Assembly (NCBI RefSeq): GCF_014803385.1
Contig: NZ_JACYFC010000001.1
Location: 516,136-580,135 of the forward strand
Direction of reading: 5' to 3'
Length of the DNA stretch: 64,000 nucleotides
Source: Marinomonas colpomeniae
GTDB taxonomy: Bacteria > Pseudomonadota > Gammaproteobacteria > Pseudomonadales > Marinomonadaceae
Under the pieces are notes generated by a model. The model saw only the letters and a list, made by a program, of their open reading frames with translations, made no database searches and was not told the DNA's origin. Shown piece after piece: positions 17,916 through 29,297 of the stretch. Each line of letters opens with the position of its first letter. The stretch's first letter is position 1. The position numbers and the translations under genes were made by a program.

Positions 17916-19883
17916 TTATTTGGTCGTATTTTTTCTTAATGCTGTTTTTCTTGGTGCTTTCTTTTTCCCGCTAGATCGTTTTGGATAAGTTTTTTTACTT
18001 GGTTCTGGCAAGTGTTGTAATGCAGTAGAAGAGATATTTTTTGATGTTTCTAATAACTGAATAAGATTACCTTCTAAGTCCATCATAAAATTCTGATAAC
18101 TGCTGTTACCAAGACTCATAGCATTCAATGTGGATTCCCATTGGGCAGTCATATCTGGTGTTACTAATTGACTAGGTAAACAATCAACAAAGGCTCTTCC
18201 TGTTACGCTAGCATGAATCTGTTTCCCTTCTCGAATTAAAAAACCACGCCTAAATAGCAGCTCAATAATACTCGCTCTGGTGGCATCCGTTCCTAATCCA
18301 TCTGTATCTTTCAAAATTGCTTTAATGTCTTTGTTAGTAACAAAGCGACTTATGCCTGTCATGGCAGCTAAAAGTGTCGCATCGGTAAAAGCAGCTGGTG
18401 CTGAGGTTGTTTTATCGTGAATAATGCCTTGATGACACCACACTGAATCACCTATTTTTAATTTTGGTAACTCACTTTGTTCTTCTTCATTATTTGATTT
18501 TTCTTTACTTGTATTTTTTTTATTGGGAAGGAGAGACTGCCAACCAAGGGAAACGGGTGTATTTCCCTTTGCTTCAAATTGCCCTCCCGCGATATCAAGC
18601 TTGATATAAGAAGCGAGAAAATCGTAATCAGAGTAGAACTGCATTAAATATTGACGAGCGATAAGCCCAAAAACCTGAGATTCCATTTTACCAAGAGAGG
18701 CGGCTTTATACGCTTGAGTGGTTGGTATGATCGCATGGTGAGCGGTTACTTGTTTGTCATTCCATGCTTTACTTAGTATTGATGTGTTTGCATTTTCAGC
18801 CCCTTTGATAAGTTCTGGGGTACTTTTACTCAAAGCATTAATAATACTGCTGGCATCTTTGTGTTGAAGTCGAGGTAAATAACGGCAATCTGACCTAGGA
18901 TAAGTGATCATCTGATGGCGTTCGTATAGTGTTTGGCAAGTATCTAATACTTGCTGGGCAGACATTGAGAAAGCTCTTGCCGCATCAATCTGTAGGCTAG
19001 ATAAATTATAAGGTAAGGGCGGTGCTTGTTTTTTTTGTTTGTAATTTGCTTCGATAATTTTCGCTGTTTTCTGAGTAATTCTATTTGCAACATTAATCGC
19101 AAGTGCCCGATTGAGTATTCGTTTTTCTTCATCCATATGGGGTTTACAGGCATCACTTGGAATCCACTTAGCCTGAAATTTTGTAGCATCTTCCGTTTCT
19201 AATTGCGCCCAAACTTGAAAGTAATCCTTTGGTGTGAATTGTTCTCGTTCTTTATCTCTGGCTGCGACTAGTCCTAATACCGGTGTTTGTACTCGGCCAA
19301 TTGAAAGAACCCCTTGATAGCCAGCTTGACGACCTCTAATGGTATAAGCACGAGTAAGGTTTAAACCAAATAACCAGTCAGCTCGTGCTCTAGCTAAAGC
19401 AGAGCGTGAAAGAGCAGCGAAGTCGCTGTTTGGTTGTAAGTGATTTAAAGCTTTTTTTACCGCCGCAGGAGTTAAGTCATTAATTAATAAGCGTTGTGTT
19501 GTTTTCAGTTTTCCAGACGCTGTCTTAACATAATGTAGTACTTCGTCTACTAATAACTGACCTTCTCTATCTGGGTCTCCAGCATGGACAAGGTGTGTGG
19601 CTTTTTTGATGAGTTTCTTTAAGATGCTAAGCTGTTTTTTTGTATTGGTTTTTTCTTGCCATTGCCAGTCCGTTGGAATAATTGGTAAGTGATCAAAGTT
19701 CCATGATTTAAATGCAGGATTATATTGATGAGGTTCAGCTTGTTCTAATAAATGCCCGATACACCAGCTAACACAATCGCCATTAGGTAGCCAAATGCAG
19801 CCGTCTTCCTTTCTTTGGGGGGAAGGAAGGGCGGCAGCAATGGCGCGAGCAAGACTGGGTTTTTCTGCAATATAAAGAATCAT
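17916..19883 (-). CDS. topB: DNA topoisomerase III
   Basis: 655 residues. A type IA topoisomerase with an N-terminal TOPRIM (EKPSLARAIAAAL, HAGDPDREGQ) and the active-site tyrosine in MITYPRSDCRYL. LSIGRVQTPVLGLV is a standard motif. The enzyme decatenates DNA during replication and recombination. The C-terminus is a lysine-rich tail without zinc-finger cysteines, as in chromosomal TopB. Nothing suggests a plasmid or integrative element around it, although many TopB homologues sit on such elements. Confidence 0.96.
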   Translation of the reverse strand: MILYIAEKPSLARAIAAALPSPQRKEDGCIWLPNGDCVSWCIGHLLEQAEPHQYNPAFKSWNFDHLPIIPTDWQWQEKTNTKKQLSILKKLIKKATHLVHAGDPDREGQLLVDEVLHYVKTASGKLKTTQRLLINDLTPAAVKKALNHLQPNSDFAALSRSALARARADWLFGLNLTRAYTIRGRQAGYQGVLSIGRVQTPVLGLVAARDKEREQFTPKDYFQVWAQLETEDATKFQAKWIPSDACKPHMDEEKRILNRALAINVANRITQKTAKIIEANYKQKKQAPPLPYNLSSLQIDAARAFSMSAQQVLDTCQTLYERHQMITYPRSDCRYLPRLQHKDASSIINALSKSTPELIKGAENANTSILSKAWNDKQVTAHHAIIPTTQAYKAASLGKMESQVFGLIARQYLMQFYSDYDFLASYIKLDIAGGQFEAKGNTPVSLGWQSLLPNKKNTSKEKSNNEEEQSELPKLKIGDSVWCHQGIIHDKTTSAPAAFTDATLLAAMTGISRFVTNKDIKAILKDTDGLGTDATRASIIELLFRRGFLIREGKQIHASVTGRAFVDCLPSQLVTPDMTAQWESTLNAMSLGNSSYQNFMMDLEGNLIQLLETSKNISSTALQHLPEPSKKTYPKRSSGKKKAPRKTALRKNTTK

Positions 19884-19970
19884 AGATACACTTTACTGGT
19901 TATATATACAGTAATTGTATATAACAAAAGTATATGTGGCTAGAGTCTTATGGTATTCGTAGAATGAGAC

Positions 19971-20446
19971 TTACTTTATCGGTACGACGAGAACAGGCAC
20001 ACGGCTATTATGTATCACACGGTTGGCAGTAGAGCCTATAATCATTTGTCCTAATCTGCTGTGAGTTCGACTATTCATTACTATTAGGTCCGCATTTTTT
20101 TCTTCTGCGACACTCTGGATTAAATCAGTTGGAAAACCATTTGTAATAAGTGTTTCAGGTGGTGTTTCTAAAGTAGAGAGTTCTTCAGCGTGTTTTTCCA
20201 TTAGTTCAGACAAAACTTTATCCATGCGAGCTCGAACTTCTTTTTTAGCGTCCTTATTCATAGACGCCAAAACCTCGTTTGTTATATAAGTGCTGATCAT
20301 ACTAGAGGCTTGAGTGGCTCAATCGCATGCATAAGTATAACTTTGGCTTGGTGAGTGTTAGCTAAATTTAAGACAAGTTCAAGGGCTGCTTGAGTTTGGC
20401 TTTCTAGATCGCAGGCATAAAGAATAGTTTTGATTTTAGGTAACAT
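19971..20446 (-). pseudogene. Universal stress protein gene split by a frameshift
   Basis: From the ATG at 20446 (AGGA seven bases upstream) a frame of 49 codons reads MLPKIKTILYACDLESQ and so on to HAIEPLKPLV, then TGA at 20299-20297. That is the first alpha/beta unit of a UspA domain. The second frame starts with an ATG at 20300 that overlaps this stop as ATGA. It reads MISTYITNEVLASMN to the ATP-binding end GSTANRVIHNSRVPVLVVPIK (109 residues). Together they make one ordinary single-domain UspA of about 157 residues, needing one extra base near 20300. It may be a true frameshift, a sequencing error, or two coupled cistrons that re-form the domain. Confidence 0.75.
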
Positions 20447-20485
20447 GGCAAGATCCTCTTTTTATGTACCTACAGTTTAGTCTTC

Positions 20486-20707
20486 TTAACTTTTCCTTTG
20501 CTGATCTATATCAGTGATTGTTGAGCTTATTACATGAGCTGAACTGGATACACTATTTAGATGTGATCGATCCGTATGGTTGGCGAATAAGAAGCAACTG
20601 ATAGTCGATAGGAAAATAAAGCTAATGAACAGTACCCCCCAATAATCAGGACTTTTTTTACTGTTATTTGTATTTATTGTTGGTGAAATAAATTTTTTTG
20701 TTTTCAT
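20486..20707 (-). CDS. Small single-pass membrane protein behind a Fur-like palindrome
   Basis: 73 residues from the ATG at 20707, which has AAGGA seven bases upstream. A polar, basic N-terminus, one hydrophobic helix (about 28-46, WGVLFISFIFLSTISCFLF), then a serine-rich polar tail. No family is recognised. A large inverted repeat resembling a Fur box lies about 30 bases before the start, hinting at iron control. It is too short to be sure that it is coding, but the start signals are good. Confidence 0.5.
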   Translation of the reverse strand: MKTKKFISPTINTNNSKKSPDYWGVLFISFIFLSTISCFLFANHTDRSHLNSVSSSAHVISSTITDIDQQRKS

Positions 20708-20733
20708 GATGAGTTCCTTCATTCAATTAACAT

Positions 20734-20760
20734 TATAAATGATAATGGATATCATTTATA
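20734..20760. promoter_or_regulatory. Fur-box-like perfect palindrome
   Basis: Two 11-bp perfect arms (tataaatgata and tatcatttata) around ATGGA. The core GATAATGGATATCATTT matches 13 of 19 positions of the classical Fur consensus. It stands between the divergent small-membrane-protein gene and fklB, nearer the former. Confidence 0.55.
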
Positions 20761-20884
20761 AAATCTATCGGTTTAATAAATAAAATTTGATTAAGAAGAT
20801 TTGGGGTGCTGAATATCCCATGAGATTCTTGCTATGTTACAATTCATCTTCAATTTTATATGTAATGAATAAGTGAGTGTAAAC

Positions 20885-21505
20885 ATGTCAGAACTGTCGT
20901 TCGACTCTAATGAAGCAAAAATCGCATACGGCATAGGCCGTCAAATTGGTGATCAGCTACGTGGTAGTGATCTTGGGGAATTATCTCTAGCGCATCTTTT
21001 TGCAGCGATTGAAGATTCTTTAAATGAAGCAGAAATGCGTGTTCCTGGTGAAGAGCTAGAAGCGGCTTTCGCTGAGCTACAAGCTAAAATGGAAGAAAAA
21101 ACTCGTGAAGCTTCAGAAGGCACAGTAAAAGCTGGTGAAGACTTTCTTGCTGAAAATAAAGCAAAAGCGGGTATTCAGGTTACTGAAAGTGGTTTGCAAT
21201 ACGAAGTACTTGAAGAAGGTACTGGTGCAGTACCAACCGGTGATGCAACCGTTCGTGTTCATTACGAAGGTCGCCTAATTGATGGTCAAGTATTTGACAG
21301 TTCAATTGCTCGAGGCGAGCCAATTGAATTTCCTCTAACTGGCGTTATTGCTGGTTGGACTGAAGGTCTTCAGTTGATGAAAGAGGGTGCAAAATACCGC
21401 CTAACAATTCCTGCTGAATTGGCTTACGGTGCGAGTGGTGCTGGCGCTGCGATTCCTCCTTTCGCTGTTTTACAGTTTGATGTCGAGTTAATCGCTATCG
21501 TTTAA
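20885..21505 (+). CDS. fklB: FKBP-type peptidyl-prolyl isomerase
   Basis: 206 residues. An N-terminal dimerisation part (FDSNEAKIAYGIGRQIGDQL), a helical linker, then the FKBP domain from about residue 105. Active-site blocks are VRVHYEGRLIDGQVFDSS, FPLTGVIAGWTEGL and AYGASGAGAAIPPFAVLQFDVEL. The length and N-terminus match FklB of E. coli. There is no signal peptide, so it is cytosolic. The ATG at 20885 is preferred; an in-frame GTG at 20873 would add four residues. A strong terminator follows. Confidence 0.94.
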   Translation: MSELSFDSNEAKIAYGIGRQIGDQLRGSDLGELSLAHLFAAIEDSLNEAEMRVPGEELEAAFAELQAKMEEKTREASEGTVKAGEDFLAENKAKAGIQVTESGLQYEVLEEGTGAVPTGDATVRVHYEGRLIDGQVFDSSIARGEPIEFPLTGVIAGWTEGLQLMKEGAKYRLTIPAELAYGASGAGAAIPPFAVLQFDVELIAIV

Positions 21506-21570
21506 TGACGATGTTTATAATGAGTCATTTTATATCTATTAATAAAGTGACTGTATTGTAAAAGCAAAAA

Positions 21571-21608
21571 AGCGAGGTTTCCTTTAATTGGGACCTCGCT
21601 TTTTTTAT
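21571..21608. terminator. Bidirectional terminator fklB / GNAT
   Basis: Stem agcgaggt / acctcgct flanked by A and T runs, between convergent genes. Confidence 0.85.
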
Positions 21609-21635
21609 GAGTAAAGTTACTCATTGTAAGAGATA

Positions 21636-22052
21636 CTAAATATCTCTTTCCATACGGATGTGCATTTTTCCTGATTCTAGAAATACTTTACCGTCGGAAT
21701 GAAAGTTTTGTTTTTCATAAAAAGTTTGTACATCAATTTGAGCATTTAAAAAAACTTTTCGAATTCCCATTTCACGAGCGACTTTGACGGCTCTATTCAA
21801 TAACATTACTCCGTAGCCTTGATGACGGTAAGCGGGTAATACTGCTAAACGTCCCAATTGACCTTCTTCGGTCAATCGACATGTTCCTGTAGGAACAGCT
21901 GTAGTGCCAAAAGAAACAAAGTGAACTGCCTCTTCATCACGCTCATCCCATTCGTCCTTTGCATCTATGCCTTGCTCAATAATGAAGACTTGTCTGCGAA
22001 CAAAGGTGAGTTGGTCTTTACTGCTGTTCCAGTCTGATGTTAGTACCTTCAT
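21636..22052 (-). CDS. GNAT-family N-acetyltransferase
   Basis: 138 residues. A GNAT fold with the acetyl-CoA loop LGRLAVLPAYRHQGYGVMLLNRAVKVA and a typical end FYEKQNF. The N-terminal FVRRQVFIIEQGIDAKDEWDERDEEAVH block is the form found in ElaA/YjcF-like members. The substrate is unknown. It follows roxA by nine bases on the same strand, so the two are probably co-transcribed. Confidence 0.87.
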   Translation of the reverse strand: MKVLTSDWNSSKDQLTFVRRQVFIIEQGIDAKDEWDERDEEAVHFVSFGTTAVPTGTCRLTEEGQLGRLAVLPAYRHQGYGVMLLNRAVKVAREMGIRKVFLNAQIDVQTFYEKQNFHSDGKVFLESGKMHIRMERDI

Positions 22053-22061
22053 TTTTTTCCT

Positions 22062-23270
22062 CTATCCTTCTTGTGTGCTGACTTCAGAAACTAAGAGCTC
22101 AATAAGGCCTTGTTGACGAATAAAAAATCGTACAAGAGGCTCTAAATCACTGTTTTGGCTTAAATCTAATCCAGAGAAGTCAAATTCAATTTGATCGGTA
22201 ATTGCCTGAACAAAATCGGCTAATTCTGAACTTATATCTAAACGTTCGCCGTTACAGAAAACGCTTATATTGTTTTTATTAGTGGATAGGTAGTAGCAAA
22301 TTCGAGCATCACCAGGACGAATAAATGTTTGTCCTTTTATCGCATTTTGAAAAGCATCTTCTAGTTCTTTTGCATTCAAAGGTACAAGGTACTCAGGATA
22401 TTTGCTTTCACTCATCGTCTCACCTAGCCAATGAGCTAATAGATCTGGCTGGCCAATTAAGCGCATCAGTTGGGCTTGTAGGTAAGTAATGTCGTCTGAG
22501 TGAATCTCAGCACTGTTTTTACGTTTACCTGTTTCTGGTGCAGCAAAGCGATCTTTTGCATTAATTTCTTCACAGAATTTATCGCGAATACCTGTTAATG
22601 CGTCTTGCATGCTAGGCGCTCTAAAGCCAACGGAATAAGTCATGCATTCGCTATCCATTGCCCGTCCGTTATGAGCAAAATTAGGTGGTAGGTATAAAAT
22701 ATCACCAGATTCCAGTTCCCAGTCCATGTCAGAATTTACTGGGAAATTGTCCAAAATATGCAAAGGTATGTTTGGAATAGACGAATCTGAATATTCGTCA
22801 GGTGACAGTACTTGCCAGCGGCGCTTGCCTGCAACTTGGATTAAGAAAACGTCGTATTGGTCATAGTGTGGGCCAACACTACCGCCTTCGGTTGCGTAGC
22901 TGATCATCACGTCATCTAATCGCCAGCTTGGTAAGAATTGAAATTGTTCTTTTAGAGTCTGAACTTCAGGAACCCAATGGTCAACAGCCTGGACTAATAG
23001 TGTCCATTCTTTTTCTGGTAAAGATGCAAACGTGTCTTCATCAAAAGGGCCTTGAAAGGTTTCCCAAGGTGTCTTGCCATTTTCAATAACAATTCGAGAT
23101 TCAACCTCTTCTTCCATTGCCATGCCTGCAAGTTCATCGGCTTCCAATGGCACTTCAAAATCTATCATACCAGCACGAATAAGGAGTGGCTTTTTTTGCC
23201 AATATTCATCCAAAAATGTTTGTGCTGTCATTCCTCCTAGAATGGTTAACGGCGTATTTAGGTCTGTCAT
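22062..23270 (-). CDS. roxA: Ribosomal protein uL16 arginine hydroxylase (YcfD/RoxA)
   Basis: About 402 residues. A JmjC-type cupin 2-oxoglutarate/Fe(II) oxygenase. Iron ligands fit His135 and Asp137 (GPHYDQYDVF) and His200 (LPPNFAHNGRA). The enzyme hydroxylates an arginine of ribosomal protein L16. The ATG at 23270 (MTDLNTPL) is chosen: the in-frame extension upstream to 23348 would translate the purB terminator. It follows purB on the minus strand, and in E. coli ycfD also lies close to purB. Confidence 0.92.
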   Translation of the reverse strand: MTDLNTPLTILGGMTAQTFLDEYWQKKPLLIRAGMIDFEVPLEADELAGMAMEEEVESRIVIENGKTPWETFQGPFDEDTFASLPEKEWTLLVQAVDHWVPEVQTLKEQFQFLPSWRLDDVMISYATEGGSVGPHYDQYDVFLIQVAGKRRWQVLSPDEYSDSSIPNIPLHILDNFPVNSDMDWELESGDILYLPPNFAHNGRAMDSECMTYSVGFRAPSMQDALTGIRDKFCEEINAKDRFAAPETGKRKNSAEIHSDDITYLQAQLMRLIGQPDLLAHWLGETMSESKYPEYLVPLNAKELEDAFQNAIKGQTFIRPGDARICYYLSTNKNNISVFCNGERLDISSELADFVQAITDQIEFDFSGLDLSQNSDLEPLVRFFIRQQGLIELLVSEVSTQEG

Positions 23271-23316
23271 AGATTTCTCGTGAAAATTATAAAGAGTCAG
23301 TTTGGAATGCAAAGAC

Positions 23317-23346
23317 AAAAAAGAGCCGATAAATCGACTCTTTTTC
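23317..23346 (-). terminator. Terminator between purB and roxA
   Basis: On the minus strand, stem gagtcgattt-type arms (aagagccgat / atcgactctt) followed by a T run. It may only attenuate reading into roxA. Confidence 0.7.
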
Positions 23347-23366
23347 ATTGCTTAGAAACGTAGAGC

Positions 23367-24776
<1,410 letters not shown>

Positions 24777-25010
24777 CTATTATAGGCAAAAGAGGTGGTT
24801 ACTGCTATGACAGTCTGAGAATTTGAGTCTGTTCGACGAAGTTTATTTTGTCATTTTTTGACGTTTTTATTGATATGAATCAATTTCTAAAGAAGACTCG
24901 GTATCTTTTTGTAAATACCCACAGTTTTATTTCTTACTGGATTGTATTATGCGGCAATGTGTAATTATTAAATGTCTCTCAATTAGTGTTTTTTAGGAAA
25001 AGTATTTCGT

Positions 25011-26612
25011 ATGAAAATTAGTCGCATCATAAACTTGGCAATTGTTATTGTACTTATCGCGTTGTCTACACTGTATTTTATTACGCAAAGTAGCTTAAAG
25101 CGTAATGAAGAATTAATTCGCCATGAAGTTGTTTTATCAGACGCTGTTTCAGCAATAAAAGACGCTCGATATTATGTTGTTCAAGTACAACAATTTTTGA
25201 CTGATATGGGGGCAACACGAGGCGATGATGCTTTGCCAGAAGCCGACGAAAGTTTAGAAGGAGCGGTGAACAGCCTCAACGAATTGTCTCAAATTCTACC
25301 AGAATACAATAAAAAAGTTGATGGCTTAAAGTTGCAACTTAAAAAAGTATATGATTCAGGTCGGGTGATGGCAACCGCATATATTAATGAAGGAACAGAA
25401 GCTGGTAATAATCTAATGAAAGGCCCTGGCGGTTTGGATGATGAGTCGACTTTGTTGGCTGATTCACTGGAAAAAATTGCGAATGAATTATCTGAAAGTC
25501 TTAATAGCAGTGCAAGTGTCTCTATTGAAGCGATCCAAGATGCTGAGTTTTTATCTTTGATCAGTAGCTTAATATCTGGTGTTGTGATTGTTGGTGTTAT
25601 TGTTATTTTACGTCGTCGTATTTTACCTAGTCTCCATTTACTCGAGGCTTCCCTTCATAATATTTCTGTAGGTGAGCGTGATTTGACTGTTCGCCTTGAT
25701 GAAAAAGGTAAAGATGAGCTTTCCTCTGTCGCCTCTAGCTTTAATGTTTTCATTAAAGGTATTCAAGAGCTTATGATCAGCCAAAAAGGTCAATCAATAC
25801 AGTTGTCTGTTGCTGGTGAACAGATGATTATAGCATCACATAAAACACGTACGGGTATGGCCAGCTTACAGCAAGAAACTTCTGGCATTGCTAATGTTGT
25901 TGCTGATATGCAAACTACCGTTCGCCATGTTGCCGATAGTGCCGATGCAGCGGCGAAAGCGGCAAAAGAATCTGATGATATTGCAAAGGATGTTGAAGCG
26001 GTTGTACAAACAAGTGTGGCCTCTATTGAAGAGTTGGCAAAAGGTGTTGAAAAGGCATCTAACGTTCTGTTAGCACTTGAAAAGGATACGTCAGACGTTG
26101 GTAGTATTCTTGATGTGATTCGAGGCATTGCTGATCAAACTAATTTGCTTGCATTAAATGCAGCAATTGAAGCGGCAAGAGCTGGTGAGCAGGGTCGCGG
26201 TTTTGCGGTCGTTGCAGATGAAGTAAGAACACTTGCACAGAGAACTCAAGAATCCACAGAGCAAATTCAGCACATGATTACCCAGTTACAAACAGGTTCT
26301 CATGATGCGGTTCAAGTGATGGAAGTGAGTAAGCAGCAAGCAGAACAAAGTGTTACTCAGTCCAAGCAAGCAAGAGAAGCATTGCATAAGATTACCTCTT
26401 CTATGGGGAATATTTCTGCTATGGCGATTGAGATAGCCTCATCAATGGAGCAACAATCTGCGGCATCAGAAAATATTGATGCACGTATTCGCTCTATCCG
26501 AGATGAAGCGGAATTAACAAGCGATAATGCTGAGCAATCAAATTCAGCAGCTGAACAAGTACTGACTCAATCAAATGCTTTGTCTGGTTTAATATCTAGT
26601 TTTAAAGTTTAG
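25011..26612 (+). CDS. Methyl-accepting chemotaxis protein
   Basis: 533 residues. TM1 is about residues 7-26 and TM2 about 178-198. Between them is a helical periplasmic sensor of about 150 residues (four-helix-bundle type). A HAMP domain (about 199-255) leads into the signalling helices. The highly conserved hairpin tip [20 protein letters not shown] lies near residue 375. The ligand is unknown. It is a single gene with its own terminator. The organism is therefore motile by a Che-controlled system (inference). Confidence 0.94.
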   Translation: MKISRIINLAIVIVLIALSTLYFITQSSLKRNEELIRHEVVLSDAVSAIKDARYYVVQVQQFLTDMGATRGDDALPEADESLEGAVNSLNELSQILPEYNKKVDGLKLQLKKVYDSGRVMATAYINEGTEAGNNLMKGPGGLDDESTLLADSLEKIANELSESLNSSASVSIEAIQDAEFLSLISSLISGVVIVGVIVILRRRILPSLHLLEASLHNISVGERDLTVRLDEKGKDELSSVASSFNVFIKGIQELMISQKGQSIQLSVAGEQMIIASHKTRTGMASLQQETSGIANVVADMQTTVRHVADSADAAAKAAKESDDIAKDVEAVVQTSVASIEELAKGVEKASNVLLALEKDTSDVGSILDVIRGIADQTNLLALNAAIEAARAGEQGRGFAVVADEVRTLAQRTQESTEQIQHMITQLQTGSHDAVQVMEVSKQQAEQSVTQSKQAREALHKITSSMGNISAMAIEIASSMEQQSAASENIDARIRSIRDEAELTSDNAEQSNSAAEQVLTQSNALSGLISSFKV

Positions 26613-26654
26613 AAAGCAAGGCGAAGCAAAGAGAGTATGCTTCGCCTTGCTTTT
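26613..26654 (+). terminator. Terminator after the chemoreceptor gene
   Basis: Stem aaagcaaggcgaagca / tgcttcgccttgctttt with a short loop, starting right after the stop codon. Confidence 0.8.
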
Positions 26655-26706
26655 ACTCATGATTATTTTAATTAAGAGATAAGAAATAAACGACTTCTAT
26701 AAAACG

Positions 26707-26744
26707 AAAAAGCCCGAGCAACAATAATGTTGCTCGGGCTTTTT
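26707..26744. terminator. Terminator of icd (bidirectional in form)
   Basis: Long stem aaaaagcccgagcaaca / tgttgctcgggcttttt. It lies 26 bases past the icd stop on the minus strand. Confidence 0.85.
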
Positions 26745-26770
26745 ATTTGGCTTTTCTATGCTTTAGTAAA

Positions 26771-28990
26771 TTAAAGAGTTGCCAATGCTTGGTTGAAAGT
26801 AGCACTTGGACGCATTACTTTTTCTACCGCATCAAGGTCAATATTATAGTAACCAGATAGATTAGCAGGCTTGCCTTGGACTGCTGCAAGTTCAGCAACG
26901 ATAGTGTCTTCTTTCGCCGCGAGTACTTTAGCCAATGGCGCAAACTTAGCCGCTAATTCAGCGTTTTCTGTTTGTGCTGCCAATTCTTGAGACCAGTACA
27001 TTGCTAGGTAGAAATGGCTACCACGGTTATCTAGTTCGCCTGCTTTACGAGAAGGAGATTTGTTGGTATCTAGAAGTTTACCTGTTGCTTTATCTAGGCA
27101 CTTAGCAAGAATTTTTGCTTTCTCGTTGTTGTGCTTAATGCCAAGTTCTTCAAAAGAAACGGCCACAGCCAAGAACTCACCAAGAGAATCCCAACGAAGG
27201 TGGTTTTCTTCCATTAGCTGTTGAACGTGCTTAGGAGCAGAACCGCCAGCGCCAGTTTCATACATGCCACCGCCTTCTAGCATTGGTACGATAGATAGCA
27301 TTTTTGCAGAAGTACCTAGCTCCAAGATTGGGAATAAGTCAGTTAGGTAATCACGAAGAATGTTACCTGTTACTGAAATAGTATCTTCGCCACGAATGAT
27401 GCGTTCCATAGAGAAACGGATCGCTTCGTTGTAAGTCATAAGTCGAATGTCTAGGCCGCTAGTGTCATGATCTTTTAGGTAAGTTGTTACTTTTTTGCGA
27501 AGCTCATTATCATGTGCGCGTTCTTCTTCTAGCCAGAATATAGCTGGAGTGTCAGATTGACGAGCACGAGTAACACCTAGTTTTACCCAGTCGCGAATTG
27601 GAGCATCTTTTGTTTGGCATGCGCGCCAGATATCGCCTTTTTCTACAGCGTGCTGCATTAGAACGTTACCTTGAGCATCTAGGATGCGCATAGTACCCGC
27701 TTCAGCGATTTCAAATGTTTTGTCATGAGAACCGTATTCTTCTGCTTTTTGCGCCATCAAACCAACGTTTGGAACCGTACCCATTGTTACTGGATCAAAA
27801 GCGCCATTGGTTTTACAGAAGTTGATTGTTTCTTGGTAAATACGTGCATAAGTGCTATCTGGGATAACGGCTTTAGCGTCATGTGCTTTACCATCACGGC
27901 CCCACATTTTACCAGAGCCACGTATCATTGCAGGCATAGAGGCATCAACTATGACGTCACTTGGTACGTGTAGGTTAGTAATGCCTTTGTCTGAGTCAAC
28001 CATCGCCAATTCTGGGCGAGTGTTATAAACGTCTTCAATGGCTTGTTTGATTTCTGCTTGTTTTGCTTCTGGAAGCGTTTTGATTTTATCGTATACGCTG
28101 CCTAAACCGTTGTTTGGGTTAACACCGATTTCTTTAAACAACTCTCCATATTTCGCAAATACGTCTTTGTAAAAAACCGTTACTGCATGGCCAAATACGA
28201 TTGGGTGAGAGACTTTCATCATGGTTGCTTTTAAGTGCACAGACCACATGATGTTGTCTTCTTTCGCTTCTTGTAGCGTCGCTTCGAAGAATGCACGAAG
28301 TTTAGCGCAGCTGATGTTCATGCTGTCTAAGATTTCGCCTTTTAAAAGAGGAAGGGATTTTTTCAATTCAACGGAACCGTCTTTTTTAACAAATTCAATA
28401 TTAACGGTTTGAGCTGCGCCCATAGTGACAGACTGCTCTGAAGAGTAGAAGTCGCCATCACGCATGTAGTCGGCGTGTGAAACAGAGGTCTTTTTCCATT
28501 TACCCATTGAATGTGGGTTTTTACGAGCGAAGCCTTTTACTGCAGCAGGTGCGCGACGGTCAGAGTTACCTTGACGTAGAACAGGGTTTACTGCACTACC
28601 CAATACTTTAGAGTAGCGGGCTAAAATGTCTTTTTCAGCGTCAGTTTGTGCATTCTCTGGGTAGTCAGGAAGATCGTAGCCTTGAGCTTTAAGTTCTTTG
28701 ATTACCGCATTTAATTGTGGCAAAGACGCACTAATGTTAGGCAGTTTTACAATGTTTGCTTCAGGAGAAGCGGTTAGATCGCCTAAGAATTTTAAGCCAT
28801 CTTCAGCTTGTTGGTTAGCAGGTAGAAGGTCAGAAAAAGAAGAAATAACACGGCTGGCAAGAGATATATCGGTCAGTTTTAGTTCGATATCCGCTTCTTT
28901 TGCGAAAGCGCCAAAAATAGGAAGTAAAGATGACGTCGCTAGTGCAGGTGCTTCATCGGTCAACGTGTAGTAAATGGTTTGTTTTGACAT
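26771..28990 (-). CDS. icd: Isocitrate dehydrogenase, NADP-dependent, monomeric type
   Basis: 739 residues, the size of monomeric IDH (IDH-II), not of the dimeric enzyme of about 415 residues. Blocks such as [50 protein letters not shown] and [18 protein letters not shown] are characteristic. It oxidises isocitrate to 2-oxoglutarate in the TCA cycle. It stands next to the cspD-clpSA and hflD-mnmA groups, as in Pseudomonas. Its own promoter must lie in the 307 bases toward hflD. Confidence 0.96.
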   Translation of the reverse strand: MSKQTIYYTLTDEAPALATSSLLPIFGAFAKEADIELKLTDISLASRVISSFSDLLPANQQAEDGLKFLGDLTASPEANIVKLPNISASLPQLNAVIKELKAQGYDLPDYPENAQTDAEKDILARYSKVLGSAVNPVLRQGNSDRRAPAAVKGFARKNPHSMGKWKKTSVSHADYMRDGDFYSSEQSVTMGAAQTVNIEFVKKDGSVELKKSLPLLKGEILDSMNISCAKLRAFFEATLQEAKEDNIMWSVHLKATMMKVSHPIVFGHAVTVFYKDVFAKYGELFKEIGVNPNNGLGSVYDKIKTLPEAKQAEIKQAIEDVYNTRPELAMVDSDKGITNLHVPSDVIVDASMPAMIRGSGKMWGRDGKAHDAKAVIPDSTYARIYQETINFCKTNGAFDPVTMGTVPNVGLMAQKAEEYGSHDKTFEIAEAGTMRILDAQGNVLMQHAVEKGDIWRACQTKDAPIRDWVKLGVTRARQSDTPAIFWLEEERAHDNELRKKVTTYLKDHDTSGLDIRLMTYNEAIRFSMERIIRGEDTISVTGNILRDYLTDLFPILELGTSAKMLSIVPMLEGGGMYETGAGGSAPKHVQQLMEENHLRWDSLGEFLAVAVSFEELGIKHNNEKAKILAKCLDKATGKLLDTNKSPSRKAGELDNRGSHFYLAMYWSQELAAQTENAELAAKFAPLAKVLAAKEDTIVAELAAVQGKPANLSGYYNIDLDAVEKVMRPSATFNQALATL

Positions 28991-29267
28991 GTAATTCCCC
29001 TTACGTTTTAGACTATTTATAATTAGCCTATTGAATCTAAGATTACTCTTAGTCGTTGTTTCCTATTTAAGCCTCTGTTTTCTATTTAAATAGACTAGAC
29101 AGAAAACTGTTGAACAGGTTAAAAATATTGAACAATATACTACCTAAAAAAGCCAGATAGAGATATCGGCTCCGAGATATACTGAAAATTGATTTGAGTT
29201 ATTCTCGTGTGATTTGTTGTTATGGTTCTTGTTTATTTTGATTTGAAAATCACCTTCTGATAAGTAA
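28991..29267. other. icd upstream region
   Basis: AT-rich region with no credible coding frame. It should contain the icd promoter, since icd is transcribed leftwards from here. I could not settle on a single -35/-10 pair. Confidence 0.5.
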
Positions 29268-29289
29268 TAAAAAAGGCCGTAAGGCCTTT
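29268..29289 (-). terminator. Terminator of hflD
   Basis: Short stem aaaggcc / ggccttt with a four-base loop and a T run on the minus strand, nine bases past the hflD stop. Confidence 0.7.
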
Positions 29290-29297
29290 CACTTCAA

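Noticed and set aside
17916-20446. topB as a marker of an integrative element
   Set aside because: No integrase, conjugation or plasmid genes nearby, and the protein is a chromosomal-type TopB of ordinary length.
23271-23348. 26-residue N-terminal extension of RoxA
   Set aside because: It would be translated from the purB terminator hairpin and is not part of the cupin fold; the ATG at 23270 gives the family start.
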